Assembly: GCF_009769385.1 (NCBI RefSeq)
Contig: NZ_ML775962.1
Location: forward strand, 314,955 to 378,954
DNA length: 64,000 nucleotides
DNA from: Saccharothrix deserti
GTDB lineage: Bacteria; Actinomycetota; Actinomycetes; Mycobacteriales; Pseudonocardiaceae
Reading direction: 5' to 3'
The notes beneath the pieces were generated by a model. That model was given only the letters and a program-made list of their open reading frames with translations. It was not told the DNA's origin and ran no database searches. This document shows positions 1-10,500 of the stretch, one piece after another. The translations under genes and the position numbers were made by a program. Position 1 is the first letter of the stretch. Every line of letters starts with the position of its first letter.

Positions 1-129
1 GTGGTGTCCGAGACCCGCAAGTCGGAGTCGGTCCGATCCTGCTCCGCCTCGATCACGACTCCGGCCCCGGCGGCTCCGCGCAGTGGCGCCCCGCCGGCCG
101 GTGCGCGGACGCTGACGTCGAGCCCAACC

Positions 130-795
130 CTATGGCTGGGCCTCCTGATCCGCTGCCGCTTCGCATGACGGCGGTGGGGTGGTGATGACGAAGAGGGTGA
201 AGTCTTCGCGGGCCTTCGCGTCGATGGACATGGGCAGGCGGATGCGCCCGGAATCGACCATGCCTCTCACGGCGGATCGACTCAGGCCGAACCCGGCCGT
301 GAGCAGCTTCTCGACCCGGATGGGCGCCGGGAGCTCGAATCTGACGACGACCTCGAGTGGCACCGGATCCTCGCGCCCGAGTTCGTAGAACGGCATGTCG
401 GTTTCCAGCTCCCACGTGCCGCTCCAGTCGAGCCGGTATGCGGCCTTGCCGGCCAGCGCCGCGTCCATGACCAGATGTCGCACCATGGCGGGATCGTTGT
501 TCTCGAACATCAGCAGCCGCTCGTGCTCGAGCGCCTGCACATGGATGCGCTCGTGGACGGGGATCTTCGACGTGCGGCCGCACAGCTCGCAGCAGATCAG
601 CATCCAGACGTCGAGGAGCTTGCCGTTCGCGTTCACGCGGAACTTGCCGGTGGGGTGGTGACGCGTGGACCTGCACGACACGCATGCTTTGACGATGGCG
701 GGCAGACCGAGCTCTCCGACCACCCACAGCGCTTTCCGGTCGATGCCGGATCCGCCACCTTCAGCGGGCACACGGGTACTGCGAAAATCGTTCAT
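130..795 (-). CDS. DUF1062 family protein
   Basis: This is a cytoplasmic protein of about 221 residues without signal peptide or membrane segments. Near its N-terminus it has a Cys-X-X-Cys pair (ACVSC), then a KFRVNANGK stretch and a second pair (CCELC), which is the layout of the DUF1062 family and suggests a zinc-ribbon-like fold. The C-terminal part carries a short helix-turn-helix-like segment (LSRSAVRGMVDSGRI). The biochemical role of the family is not known. I chose the ATG at 795; an in-frame TTG at 813 would add six residues. It stands alone on the minus strand, with no obvious operon partner. Family call is confident; function is unknown. Confidence 0.75.
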   Translation of the reverse strand: MNDFRSTRVPAEGGGSGIDRKALWVVGELGLPAIVKACVSCRSTRHHPTGKFRVNANGKLLDVWMLICCELCGRTSKIPVHERIHVQALEHERLLMFENNDPAMVRHLVMDAALAGKAAYRLDWSGTWELETDMPFYELGREDPVPLEVVVRFELPAPIRVEKLLTAGFGLSRSAVRGMVDSGRIRLPMSIDAKAREDFTLFVITTPPPSCEAAADQEAQP

Positions 796-831
796 GGCTT
801 CGGCGAACTCCAAGGCTTTGCGGAGGAGGCG

Positions 832-1012
832 TCAGGCAGCGCTTTGCCGCGCCGTGAATTCCTCCCGGATCCAGTGGCGTACGGCCGGCGCCTGAAAGCG
901 GAGCACGCCGGCCGGCGCGACGTCGCACATCACGTCGCGTGAAGGAAACCCGCACTGATCACACGGTGCGGGCTTCGAGCGGCACGTCGGAGAAAGACGG
1001 GGAGTGACTCGA
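832..1012 (-). other. possible C-terminal remnant of a small Cys-containing protein
   Basis: Reading the minus strand from about 1012 to a TGA at 832-834 gives about 55 open codons with a CDQCG motif and a VLRFQAPAVRHW segment, ending 37 bases before the DUF1062 start. No in-frame start with a ribosome site is visible, so this looks like the end of a decayed gene. I do not recognise the family. Confidence 0.25.
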
Positions 1013-1089
1013 ACCCGTCTTCATTCCGCACGTGCTCCACCACTGCTTACAGATCCATGATCGCCATGATGTTCAACCAGCGGGCTTCA

Positions 1090-1275
1090 GGCAACAGATT
1101 TTCCAGGAGGCCACGGTCGGTCACCCAGGAGCTGTCTGACTACCTCTCTGCACGCAGCACCGGGCACATCGGCTCACTGATGACGCTGACGGCCGGCGGG
1201 AGGCGCTGCCGGTGGACAGCCGGGAGGTGATCGCCACGGCGCTCGACCGGGTCCCGCAGCCCTGCCGACTCTCCG
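1090..1275 (+). pseudogene. remnant of a TniB-like transposition ATPase (C-terminal part)
   Basis: One frame reads ELSDYLSARSTGHIGSLMTL, which resembles the C-terminal helix region of TniB-type AAA ATPases of Tn5053/Tn7-like elements. A neighbouring frame continues with VIATALDRVPQPC, resembling the family's final helix. The two pieces need a frame change near 1195 and nothing upstream of about 1050 extends the gene, so only a broken tail remains. It suggests a past transposon insertion just before the glycosidase gene. The assignment rests on motif recall over a short stretch. Confidence 0.4.
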
Positions 1276-1436
1276 CCCCGGCGGGGGTGATCAGAAGCGG
1301 CTGGCGAAACCGCGGAACGTCTTGCCCGCTCACCGAAAACATTTCGGAGGATTGCCGGTCACGGGCCCATTGCCCTAGCGTTCCCGAGGTCCGGCGGAAA
1401 TGCCGGCACCGGCTGTCGCACTGGGTGGGAGTCGCA

Positions 1437-4400
1437 ATGTTCGCCACGCCCCTTCGGGTTTCCGCGTCGTCGCGTACGCGCAGATCAGCCGTCCTGGCCG
1501 CGATTGTCGCGTTAGGACTGTCGGTGATCGCCCCGGCGCCCGCCGCGGCGGCGCAGACGATCGGCTACCCGACCTTTTCCGGCCCGGACGTCCCGCCGCC
1601 GCCGGTCGGCTACACCACCGGCGACATGATGCGTGCGATGTACGACCGGGAGAAGCGGGGAACGGACTTCTGGATGGACCGGCTGCTGGCCCGGCGCGGC
1701 GCAGACCCGGCGGGCGACTGGCTGATGACCCGCGGCCGTGCGGTGTTCATGAAGTCCCACGACCCGTCCGTGATCGGGTTCGGCGGCGACATCGCTTACT
1801 GGGAGAGCATCGACGGCCGCGACGCCTATTCGGTCGAACTGAGTCCGGGCACGTTCACGGAGAAAGTCGACGAACGGCTGCAGACGCCGAGCTACTGGCA
1901 GGGCACCTACACCAGCGGCTCCCTGCGGCTGACCGTGCGCAAGTTCATCACCGACAACAACTCCGCGGTCGCCGACCTGACGCTGACCAACGACGGGGAC
2001 GCGTCGCAGTCGGTGCGGTTGCGGGCGAGTTCGCCCTACACCACGACACCGGACGGCAACGAGCTCACCGGGGTCGTGGACGCCAAGAACAAGCTCACCA
2101 CGGTCTTCCCCCGGCTGAGTGGGGACGGGTTCACCGCGGAGGGCACGGACCTGGTCCGGTCGGTGTCCGTCGCGGCGGGGCAGAGCGTGCGGACCAAGGT
2201 GGTGATGGGGTTCCTCACCGACGAGATCCCGGCGTCGGCGGCGGACTACCGCTCCTACCGCGCCGCCACACCGCAGGACGCCTTCGGCACCCACGTGCGC
2301 GCCTACAACCGGTGGTGGGCCGACAACGTGCCCTACATCGACGTGCCGGACCCGGCGATCAAGAAGAGCGTCTACTACCGCTGGTGGCTGATGCGCTTCA
2401 ACTACCTGGACGCGAACATCCCCGGCAACGACTTCCAGTTCCCCACCTCGGTCGAGGGCGCGCTGGGCTACAACAACGCGATCGCGCTCACCGTGCCGAT
2501 GTTCATCGACGACCTGAAGTACCTGCGCAACCCGGTGTACTCGTACGGGCCGTGGGTCTCGGTCGGCGAGGTGTCCGGGAACGGCCGCTACACCGACAAC
2601 CCCGGCGACCCGGAGAACTGGAGCAACAGCTACACCCAGTACATCTCCGAGGCGGCCTGGCGCAGCTACCAGGTCCACGGCGGCCAGCCGGCCATCGCGG
2701 GCAACCTGGCCCACTACGCCGAGCAGGACGTCAAGGGACAACTGGACTTCTACGACCGCGACCGCAACAACCTGATCGAGTACGACTGGGGCGCGCTGAC
2801 CGGCAACGACGCCGACGCGGTCTCGTTCCACTGGAAGCCCGGACGGCTGGACCGCACCGAGTCCGCGTACGTCTACAGCAACGCGCTCGCCGCGGCACAG
2901 GCCTACGAGACGGTCGGCGACACCGCGAAGGCGGCCGAGATGCGGACCATCGCCGGCAACGTCCAGAGGGCGGTCGTGGACGTGTTGTGGGACCCGCAGT
3001 CGAAAGTCCTGGAACACCGCCACGTCGAGTCGAACACGCTCGTGCCGTGGAAGGAGATCAACAACTTCTACCCGTACTCGGTCGGGCTGATGCCGAACAC
3101 CGCGGACCACCGCGAGGCGTTGCGGCTGTTCGCCGACGAGACCGAGTACCCGCTCTTCCCGTTCTACACGGCCAACCAGAAGGACAAGGCCGCCGCCGCG
3201 GAGCAGGGCAAGCCGGGCACGAACAACTTCTCCCAGATCAACTCCACGGTGCAGTTCCGGCTGTTCTCCTCGGCGCTGCGCAACTACCCGAGCCCGTACA
3301 TCACCGCGGAGATGTACAAGAAGCTGCTGTACTGGAACGCCTGGTCGCAGTACATCGGCGGCGACACCCGGTGGCCCGACGCCAACGAGTTCTGGGCGGA
3401 CTGGAACCCGGTGGACCAGAGCATCGACTACCGGTCCTGGATCCACCACACCATCCTGGGCAGCAGCAACTGGACCGTCGTCGAGGACGTGGCGGGCCTG
3501 CGGCCGCGCAACGACGACAATGTGGAACTCTCCCCGATCGACATCGGGTGGTCCCACTTCACGGTCAACAACCTCCGGTACCGCGACTCGGACCTGACCA
3601 TCGTGTGGGACGACCCGGCCGACGGCGTCACCCGCTATCCCGGTGTGCCGCAGGGGTATTCGGTCTACGTCGACGGGAAGCGGGCATTCACCCTCGACCG
3701 GCTGACCGCGGTGGTCTGGGACCCGGCCACCGGCGCGATGAGCTTCCCCGGCGAGCGCGCGACCGTGAAGTACAACCGGCCGGCCTGGGGGATGAAGGCG
3801 CCCAGCCAGGTGGTGCACCGCGATCCCCGCATGGTCGACCTGTTCGCCAAGGCCGGTGTCAACCTCACCTCCGGCGGCGCCGACCTGGCCTCGGGCGCGA
3901 CCGCCTCGGCCTCGTACACCGCACCGGGGACGAGCGCGGCGGCGGCCGTGGACGGCTTCACCATCAACAAGCCGTTCTGGGGCAGCAAGGGCTCACCCGA
4001 CGCGCAGGACTCCTATGAGCTGGATCTGGGGTCCGCCAAGACGTTCGACGACATCCGGGTGCACTTCCGCAGCGACCGGGCCGTCGGCGGTTACGCGGAG
4101 CCTGCGATGTACCAGGTCCAATACTTCGAAGACGGCGCCTGGATCACGATCCCGCGGCAGGCGAAAACACCCGCTGCGCCCACGGCCAACCACAACCGGA
4201 TCCGGTTCCCGGCGGTCACCGCGCAACGGGTGCGGCTGGTGATGACCCATCAGCCCGGGTTCCACACCGGACTGACCGAGGTGAAGGTCTTCCGCACCGG
4301 CGGGTGGCAGGCATCGAGGAACACGGCCCCCTCCGTCCTCGCCCGCGTCGACAAGGCGTTCAACCAGCCAGGCCAACTGCGGCTGGTGGGCAGGGTGAAG

Positions 4401-5498
4401 GACGACGCGCTGCCGTCCGGCACGCTGACCAGCACCTGGACCGCGGTCAGCGGCCCCGGCGAGGTCACCTTCGCCGCTCCCGGCGCCGTCAGCACGCAGG
4501 CGTCGTTCGGCAAGCCCGGCGTCTACGTGGTCCGGCTCACCGCGAACGACGGCGCGGCGTCGGCCTCGTCGGACGTGACGGTGACGGTCACCGATCCCGG
4601 TGGCGCGTTCAACGTCGCGCCGTCCGCCACCGCGTCAGCCTCGTACACCTCCGGGTGGGAGAACGTCGAGGCGATCAACGACGGGATCGAGCCCACCGGT
4701 TCGGCCGACAGCCCCCGGTGGGGCACCTGGCCGGAGACCGGGCAGCAGTGGGCCGAACTCACGTGGGCGACGCCGCAGCGGCTCGACGGGGCCGGGCTCT
4801 ACTTCTTCGACGACGGCGGCGGAGTGCGGGTGCCGAGCGCTTGGAAGCTCCAGTACTGGGACGGCAGCACCTACGCCGACCTGCCCGGCACGTACCCCGT
4901 GGCGGTAGACCAGTTCAACAACACGTCCTTCCCCAGCGTGAGCACGACGCGGCTGCGCGCGGTGCTCACGTCCGGAGTGGCTTCCGTCGGTCTCGTCGAG
5001 TTCAAGGCGTTCGCCGAGACACCGTCGTCGGTCCGGGCCGTCCACCAGCCCACGCCCGCCGGGCGCGTGCCCACGCTGCCCGCCACGGTCACCAGGGTCT
5101 ACGCCGACGGCACCCGGCTCGAAGCGCCGGTGACGTGGCAGCCGATCGAGGCGTCCCAGGTCGCGACCGGCGGCAAGAACTTCACGGTGCGCGGAATCGT
5201 CGACGGCACCGGCCTCCCGGCGGTCGCGACGGTCTGGGTGCGCGCCACGGACCAGGTCGCCATCACGTACCTCGATCCGGAGACCGTGGTCACCAGGGTC
5301 GGGGTGCCACCCGCGCTGCCGCCCACGGCGACCGCCACCTTCAACGACGGATCACGCGACAACGTGGGCACGACGGTGACCTGGGCCGAGGTCGACCCGG
5401 CGAGCTACGCACAGCCCGGCACGTTCACCGTCACCGGGCAGGTGCCCGGCACATCACTGACCGTGCAGGCCACCGTGGAGGTGAAGCCCGGCGGCTGA
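1437..5498 (+). CDS. secreted multidomain glycoside hydrolase (MGH1/GH63-like barrel with two F5/8-type domains)
   Basis: The product of about 1353 residues starts at ATG 1437, preceded by GGGTGGGAG; the open frame extends further upstream but without coding character. Residues 1-39 form a signal peptide (RTRR basic end, hydrophobic core, AAAA cleavage region). About residues 45-830 look like an (alpha/alpha)6-barrel glycosidase related to the MGH1/GH63 group, with Trp/Tyr-rich blocks typical of sugar clefts. A discoidin-like F5/8 C domain follows (about 830-955), then a PKD/Ig-like domain, a second F5/8 C domain (about 1060-1185), and two bacterial Ig-like repeats. It is therefore an extracellular plant- or fungal-polysaccharide enzyme with carbohydrate-binding appendages. 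The exact substrate cannot be read; an arabinose-containing glycan would fit the GH43/AbfB genes at 37.8-40.7 kb. Confidence 0.8.
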   Translation: MFATPLRVSASSRTRRSAVLAAIVALGLSVIAPAPAAAAQTIGYPTFSGPDVPPPPVGYTTGDMMRAMYDREKRGTDFWMDRLLARRGADPAGDWLMTRGRAVFMKSHDPSVIGFGGDIAYWESIDGRDAYSVELSPGTFTEKVDERLQTPSYWQGTYTSGSLRLTVRKFITDNNSAVADLTLTNDGDASQSVRLRASSPYTTTPDGNELTGVVDAKNKLTTVFPRLSGDGFTAEGTDLVRSVSVAAGQSVRTKVVMGFLTDEIPASAADYRSYRAATPQDAFGTHVRAYNRWWADNVPYIDVPDPAIKKSVYYRWWLMRFNYLDANIPGNDFQFPTSVEGALGYNNAIALTVPMFIDDLKYLRNPVYSYGPWVSVGEVSGNGRYTDNPGDPENWSNSYTQYISEAAWRSYQVHGGQPAIAGNLAHYAEQDVKGQLDFYDRDRNNLIEYDWGALTGNDADAVSFHWKPGRLDRTESAYVYSNALAAAQAYETVGDTAKAAEMRTIAGNVQRAVVDVLWDPQSKVLEHRHVESNTLVPWKEINNFYPYSVGLMPNTADHREALRLFADETEYPLFPFYTANQKDKAAAAEQGKPGTNNFSQINSTVQFRLFSSALRNYPSPYITAEMYKKLLYWNAWSQYIGGDTRWPDANEFWADWNPVDQSIDYRSWIHHTILGSSNWTVVEDVAGLRPRNDDNVELSPIDIGWSHFTVNNLRYRDSDLTIVWDDPADGVTRYPGVPQGYSVYVDGKRAFTLDRLTAVVWDPATGAMSFPGERATVKYNRPAWGMKAPSQVVHRDPRMVDLFAKAGVNLTSGGADLASGATASASYTAPGTSAAAAVDGFTINKPFWGSKGSPDAQDSYELDLGSAKTFDDIRVHFRSDRAVGGYAEPAMYQVQYFEDGAWITIPRQAKTPAAPTANHNRIRFPAVTAQRVRLVMTHQPGFHTGLTEVKVFRTGGWQASRNTAPSVLARVDKAFNQPGQLRLVGRVKDDALPSGTLTSTWTAVSGPGEVTFAAPGAVSTQASFGKPGVYVVRLTANDGAASASSDVTVTVTDPGGAFNVAPSATASASYTSGWENVEAINDGIEPTGSADSPRWGTWPETGQQWAELTWATPQRLDGAGLYFFDDGGGVRVPSAWKLQYWDGSTYADLPGTYPVAVDQFNNTSFPSVSTTRLRAVLTSGVASVGLVEFKAFAETPSSVRAVHQPTPAGRVPTLPATVTRVYADGTRLEAPVTWQPIEASQVATGGKNFTVRGIVDGTGLPAVATVWVRATDQVAITYLDPETVVTRVGVPPALPPTATATFNDGSRDNVGTTVTWAEVDPASYAQPGTFTVTGQVPGTSLTVQATVEVKPGG

Positions 5499-5812
5499 AC
5501 CTCCTTCGACCGGCCTCCGGCCTGTTGCACGGCTGCCTCGAACGGCCCGCACATTCCAGGGAACAGTCTGTCCTGGGCGTGCAACGTGGCCGGGCCGTCG
5601 TCGCCGATCGATCACGGAGTACAGGTCATCCGTCCTCCCGTCCTCCCGTCGTCCTGTCGTCCCGTCGTCACGCCGGGAGCAAGCGGGACGGCCACGGGCC
5701 GGCCCGGCTGGACCGGTATGTGTCGCCCTCGTACCTGTCGACCGCACGGTTGCCGGCTCGATCCTTCGAGGGCGTGCGGGGACGTGTCTGGCCCGCGCCT
5801 GTCGCAGCGGCG
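5499..5812. other. intergenic region between convergent genes
   Basis: This gap separates the ends of the convergent glycosidase and TOPRIM genes. It contains a low-complexity CGTCCTCCC/CGTCGTC-type run near 5628-5672. I see no gene and no clear terminator with a T-tract. Confidence 0.5.
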
Positions 5813-6481
5813 TCAGACGGCGGTGAGCAGGGCGGTGAGCGGTTGCGGCATCCGGTCGAGGGCGATCGCCTCGGTCAGCAGGCGGGCGTAGCGGAGCTTG
5901 CGCTGCGAGCCCGCGCCGAAAAAGCGCCGCAACTGCGCCGCCTCGTCCCTTCCCCGCCATGCGGGTTGCTGCTGGATGGTGCGGAACGCGCCGAGATCGC
6001 CGTGTGCGGCGAGGACCTCCGTCACCTGTGCGGGTCCGGCGGCGCGGATGAGTTCGTCCTCCAGGTCCTCGACGCAGACGAAGAAGCCCAGTCGCCCCAG
6101 TTCGGCGCGCGAGCCGGGCGCCCCGACGCCGGCCGCGGCCAGACCCCGCTGGACGATGTGCGCCTCGCCGGCGTCGCAGAGCCCGGCCAGCCGTGCACCG
6201 GTCCCCTCGGGGCCGAACCGCCGCAGGTGGCGGGCGACGCCGTGAGCGCCGCCGACGGGCAGGACCACGATGTGCTCGGCCTGCAGGTCGCGGCCACGCC
6301 GTGCGGCGAGGGTCTCGACGGCGATCTGGTCGCTGACTCCCTCGACGAGCACGACAACGCGGGCGCTTTCCGCCCGCGCCAGCGCCACGGCGGTCGCCTC
6401 GGTCGCGGCCGCCGGCCCTGTCACGTAACCCGCGAGGAGATCCTCGCCGTCGTCCGCCCGCACAGGTCCACTGTCGACCAT
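5813..6481 (-). CDS. TOPRIM-domain protein (OLD-nuclease-like, no ATPase part)
   Basis: The 222-residue product has a TOPRIM core: VVLVEGVSDQIAVE (about residues 42-55) supplies the acidic Glu-Gly/Asp motif and LCDAGEA (about 100-106) resembles the second, DxD-like acidic site. This arrangement occurs in the C-terminal nuclease half of OLD-family proteins and in stand-alone actinobacterial proteins often named ATP-dependent endonuclease. No Walker motifs are present, so any ATPase would have to be a separate protein. The N-terminal 35 residues are Ala-rich and weakly conserved, so the true start may lie slightly downstream. It is monocistronic and convergent with the glycosidase. Nuclease activity is inferred from the family only. 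Confidence 0.65.
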   Translation of the reverse strand: MVDSGPVRADDGEDLLAGYVTGPAAATEATAVALARAESARVVVLVEGVSDQIAVETLAARRGRDLQAEHIVVLPVGGAHGVARHLRRFGPEGTGARLAGLCDAGEAHIVQRGLAAAGVGAPGSRAELGRLGFFVCVEDLEDELIRAAGPAQVTEVLAAHGDLGAFRTIQQQPAWRGRDEAAQLRRFFGAGSQRKLRYARLLTEAIALDRMPQPLTALLTAV

Positions 6482-6769
6482 GTCCGCCGGCAGGCGCCAC
6501 CCGGTTTCATCGGGAGCCTCATCGGCATGTGCGGACGTCAGGCGGCGTGATCAATTGGCACGTTCGACCAGCGGCACGAGCGAGCGTTCGACCGGGGCCT
6601 AGGGGTGTCCCAGGCGTGGAGAAAGTCCCGTTTGTGGGTCGAACAACCCTCACCGACCCCCGAAATCGTCTCTGACGTCGTCGGCGAACACAGCGGGATC
6701 GCGCGTTGGCCCGGCTGCGGCGGTTGAGGAGTGGGGTCTCGGCTGGGCAGGCCATGAGGAAGGGTTCTT

Positions 6770-7240
6770 GTGTTCGGGAACGATCTCAACCGGATTCTGG
6801 ATCTCGGGGATCCGGAGGAGATGGCGCGGCGGCTCGACGAGTTGGACCGCAGGATGACGCAGGCCGCCGAGGGTTACGAGCAGCTTGAGCGGGTCGCGGA
6901 GGGTATGCGGATCTCCGAGGTCGACCCGGCCGGTGTGACGGCCACGGTGGATGTCGACGGGCAGTTGGTGGAACTGGTCACCACCCCCGCGATCGCGAAG
7001 CTTCCACCCGAGCGGATCGGGCCGACGGTGTTGGCGTGCATTCGGCGGGCGCAGTCCCGCATCGCGGACAAGTACCGCGAGGCCGCCGAGCAGACCGGCG
7101 GCGACGACGAGTTGACGCGGCACGTCGTGGACTCCTACCGGCGACGTTATCCCGCTCAGGAGCCCGAGCCCGGCGTGGGCGGCCCGACGACCGGGAGCGG
7201 TCCGAAGACGTTGGCGCTCGGCCAGTTCGAGGACGACTGA
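6770..7240 (+). CDS. YbaB/EbfC-family protein of a type VII toxin cassette
   Basis: The 156-residue protein starts at GTG 6770 behind AGGAAGG. The first 40 residues are helical and charged (MARRLDELDRRMTQA), followed by the YbaB core of short strands (ISEVDPAGVTATVDVDGQLVELV) and an amphipathic helix (VLACIRRAQSRIADKYREA). YbaB/EbfC proteins are small dimeric DNA-binding or scaffold proteins. In actinomycetes, diverged copies precede WXG100-like and polymorphic-toxin genes, as here. The next gene begins 45 bases downstream and the whole set to 11693 appears co-transcribed. The exact role in the cassette is not established; chaperone or secretion-accessory function is inference. Confidence 0.75.
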   Translation: MFGNDLNRILDLGDPEEMARRLDELDRRMTQAAEGYEQLERVAEGMRISEVDPAGVTATVDVDGQLVELVTTPAIAKLPPERIGPTVLACIRRAQSRIADKYREAAEQTGGDDELTRHVVDSYRRRYPAQEPEPGVGGPTTGSGPKTLALGQFEDD

Positions 7241-7285
7241 CCAGAAAAGGCGGGCGCTGCCACAGCACACCAGATGGGGGGAGTC

Positions 7286-7597
7286 ATGACCGACCGGTAC
7301 GAGGTCGCCGTCGAGGCGTTGACCAAGCACGCGCGCAGCCTGGAGGACCGGGCTGCCGCCGCGTCGGAGGCGTTGCAGGCGGCGATGTCGGTGAGTGTGT
7401 CCGACGACGCGTACGGCGTGATCTGCCAGTTCCTTCCGCCGCACATCGATCCGGTGGAGAACGAGGGCGTCAACGCGTTGAAGGCGGCGGTCGAGTGCTT
7501 GCAGGAGGACGCGCACGACATCCGGGCGACCGCCTCCGCCTATCGGAGCAGTGACGGCACCAACGCCGCCGGATTCACCGAGGGGATGGCGCGGTGA
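7286..7597 (+). CDS. EspC/WXG100-like small secreted protein
   Basis: The start is ATG 7286 behind GGGGGGAG; an upstream in-frame ATG at 7274 overlaps the Shine-Dalgarno run. The 103-residue product is all-helical and Ala-rich (VAVEALTKHARSLEDRAAAASEAL), a helical-hairpin plan typical of the EspC/WXG100 group of ESX substrates or partners. It ends inside the start of the Rhs gene (GTGA overlap at 7594-7597), so the two proteins are translationally coupled and probably co-secreted by a type VII system. The secretion apparatus itself is not in the window. No canonical WXG triplet is visible, so EspC-like is the safer label. Confidence 0.65.
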   Translation: MTDRYEVAVEALTKHARSLEDRAAAASEALQAAMSVSVSDDAYGVICQFLPPHIDPVENEGVNALKAAVECLQEDAHDIRATASAYRSSDGTNAAGFTEGMAR

Positions 7598-10500
7598 CGG
7601 AGAAGTCCCTGGTCGCGAAGCCCGTCGACGAGACCGAGTGGTACAGCGGCATCTCCCAGGTCGAGGACGCGAAGGCCGTGTCCGAGGCCGTCAAGCGTGG
7701 CGACTGGATCGAGGCCGGAATCGCCGGGGCGCCGTTGGGCATGGACCTCGCGATGTGCGCCACCGACCCGACGGCGGCGCTGGGCATCGTGGTCCAGGCC
7801 GGCGTCGGCTGGCTGCTGGAGCACGTCGAGCCGCTGCGGGACGCCCTGGACAAACTCGCGGGCAACCCGGCGGTGGTCAAGTCCTTCGGCCAGACCTGGC
7901 AGAACGTCGCCGAGCGGATGACCGGGATCGCCGAGGACTGCGCGGCCGACGTCAAGGCCGACCTGTCGGAGTGGACGGGCACCGCCGCCGACGCCTACCG
8001 GAAGGCCTCGGCCGAGCGAGTGGACGCCCTGCGCGCGACAGCGGAGATCTGTTCCGCCGTGTCCTCGGCGGTGACCAAGGCCGGTGAGCTGGTCACCATG
8101 GTGCGCATCCTGGTGCGCGACATGATCGCCGCCCTGGTCTCGGCGCTGATCGAGGCGGTGCTCCCGCCGCTGGTGCTGGTCCGCGCCCACCGCTCGGACT
8201 ACCGGGTGGGCCGTTGGTTCGGGCCGTCGTGGGCGTCGACGCTGGACCAGCGGATCGAGGTCACCCGGGACGCGGTGCACTTCGCGGCCGAGGACGGCAT
8301 GCTGTTGCGGTACCCGGTGCCTGCCGGTACCGCGGTGCTGCCGGTGCAGGGAACGCCGTGGCCGTTGGCACGCACCGAGAGCGGCGGGTTCACCATCACC
8401 GACCCCGTGCTCGGGCGGACTCTGCACTTCGAGGCGTCCACGGGGAGCGCGTGGCCGATCAGCGCGGTGGTCGACCGCAACGGCAACCGGATCGACTTCG
8501 AGCGCGACGGCGACGGTGTGCCGACCGGTATCAGGCATTCCGGTGGTTACCACATCGTCGTGGACACCGCAGGCGAGCGGGTCACCGGCCTGCGCCTGAT
8601 CGGCGCTACCGCGGAGATCGTCCTGACCGACTACCGCTACGACGAAGCGGGCAGGCTCACCGAAGTGCTCAACTCGTCCAACGCCGCGATGCGCTTCGAC
8701 TACGACGAAGCGGGCCGGATCACACGCTGGGAAGACCGGAACGGCATGTGGTACCGCTTCACGTACGACGAGGAAGGTCGGTGCACCGGCGGCGAGGGCA
8801 GGGACGGACACCTCAGCTACCGGTTCGAATACGACCGGGTGAACCGGGTGACCAGGTCGACCGACTCACTCGGCCACACCACGACACACCACCTGAACGA
8901 ACAACTCCAGATCGTTCGCGAGGTCGACCCCCTGGGCAACACCACATCGAGGGAGTGGGACCGCCATCACCGGTTGCTGACGTGCACGGACGCCTTGGGC
9001 CGCGTTACCCGGTACACCTACGACAACGGCGGCAACCTCACGTCGATCACGCGGCCGGACGGAAGCCTCGTGCGGGCCGAGTACGACGAATCCGGATTCC
9101 CTACGACCATCGTGCAACCGGACGGCGCGGTGTGGCGGCAGGAGCACGACAGCCGCGGGAACCTGGTCGCGGTGACGGACCCGACAGGTGCCATCACGAC
9201 CTACACCTACGACTCGCGCGGCCACGTCACCGAGCACACCGACGCGCTGGGCAACACCCGCCGGATCCGGGCGAACGCGGCGGGTCTGCCGGTCGCCGTC
9301 ACGGATGCTCTGGGTGCCACCACCGACTACGCCAGGGACGACTCCGGCCGGATCACCGCCGTGACCGACCCCGCGGGCGGGGTGACCCGGTTCGGCTGGA
9401 CGATCGAGGGCAACCCCCTGTGGCGCAGGCTGCCCGACGGTGCGACCGAGCGGTGGCGCTACGACGGCGAGGGCAACGAGGTCGAGTACGTGGACGCCCT
9501 CGGCCAGACCACGCGCATCGACATGGGCCACTTCGACATGCCGACGGCGGAAACGGGTCCCGACGGCGCCCGGACGCGGTTCGAGTACGACACCGAGATA
9601 CGCCTCACCAGGGTGGTCAACCCCCAAGGACTGGTCTGGCGCTACGAGTACGACGCCGCCGGCAACCTCGTTCGGGAGACCGATTTCAACAGCCGGGTGC
9701 TCGAGTACCGGTTCGACGCGGCGAACCAGCTCGTCGAACGCGTCAACGCGGTGGGCGATGTCGTCCACTTCACCAGGGACGCGCACGGCCGGGTGGTGGA
9801 GCAGAGGGCGGGCGACGTGGTCGCGCGGTTCGAGTACGACCCGGTCGGCAGGATGATCCGGGCGACCAACACCGACGCCACCCTGGAGTGGCGCCGCGAC
9901 CCGCTCGGCCGGGTGCTCGCCGAGATCTGCAACGGCCGAGTGGTGGCCTCGACCTACGACGCGGCGGGACGTCGCACTGTGACCGCGGACCGGGGATTCG
10001 GCCGGGGACCGGTGGTTCTGCAACGGCGTTCGTACAACTACCGGGCGGACGGGCACGTCACCGCCATCGTCGACCTGCTGTCGGGCTCCCGGGAGTTCGC
10101 TCTCGACCCGGTCGGGCGAGCCACCGAGGTGCGCGGTCCGGGGCCGGGCGAGCGCTACGCCTACGATCCGTCCGGGAACATCACCCACGCGGTGCGGTCC
10201 GAACCCGACCTCGACGGTGCACGCGTGCACGACGGCACACTGGTGCGCCAGGCGGGGAAGGTCCGGTACGAGTACGACGCACAGGGGCGGGTGGTGTCGC
10301 GCAGGCAGAAGCGGCTGTCGTCCGGCCCGCTGGTCTGGCGCTACACCTGGGACGCGGACGACCGCTTGGTCGCTGTGACGACAGCGGACGGTCAGCACTG
10401 GCGTTACCGGTACGACCCGCTCGGCCGGCGCATCGCCAAGCAGCACCTGCGGGACTCCGCCGTGGTGGAGCAGGTCGACTTCACCTGGGACGGCGCGGTG

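Noticed and set aside
995-1025. tRNA-like T-arm on the minus strand (GGGTTCGAGTC)
   Set aside because: The flanking bases do not form a T-stem, and no acceptor, D or anticodon arm can be drawn.
1512-3818. 768-codon minus-strand open frame opposite the glycosidase
   Set aside because: It is a shadow of the glycosidase caused by high GC; it has Arg/Val/Gly-rich composition and no domain.
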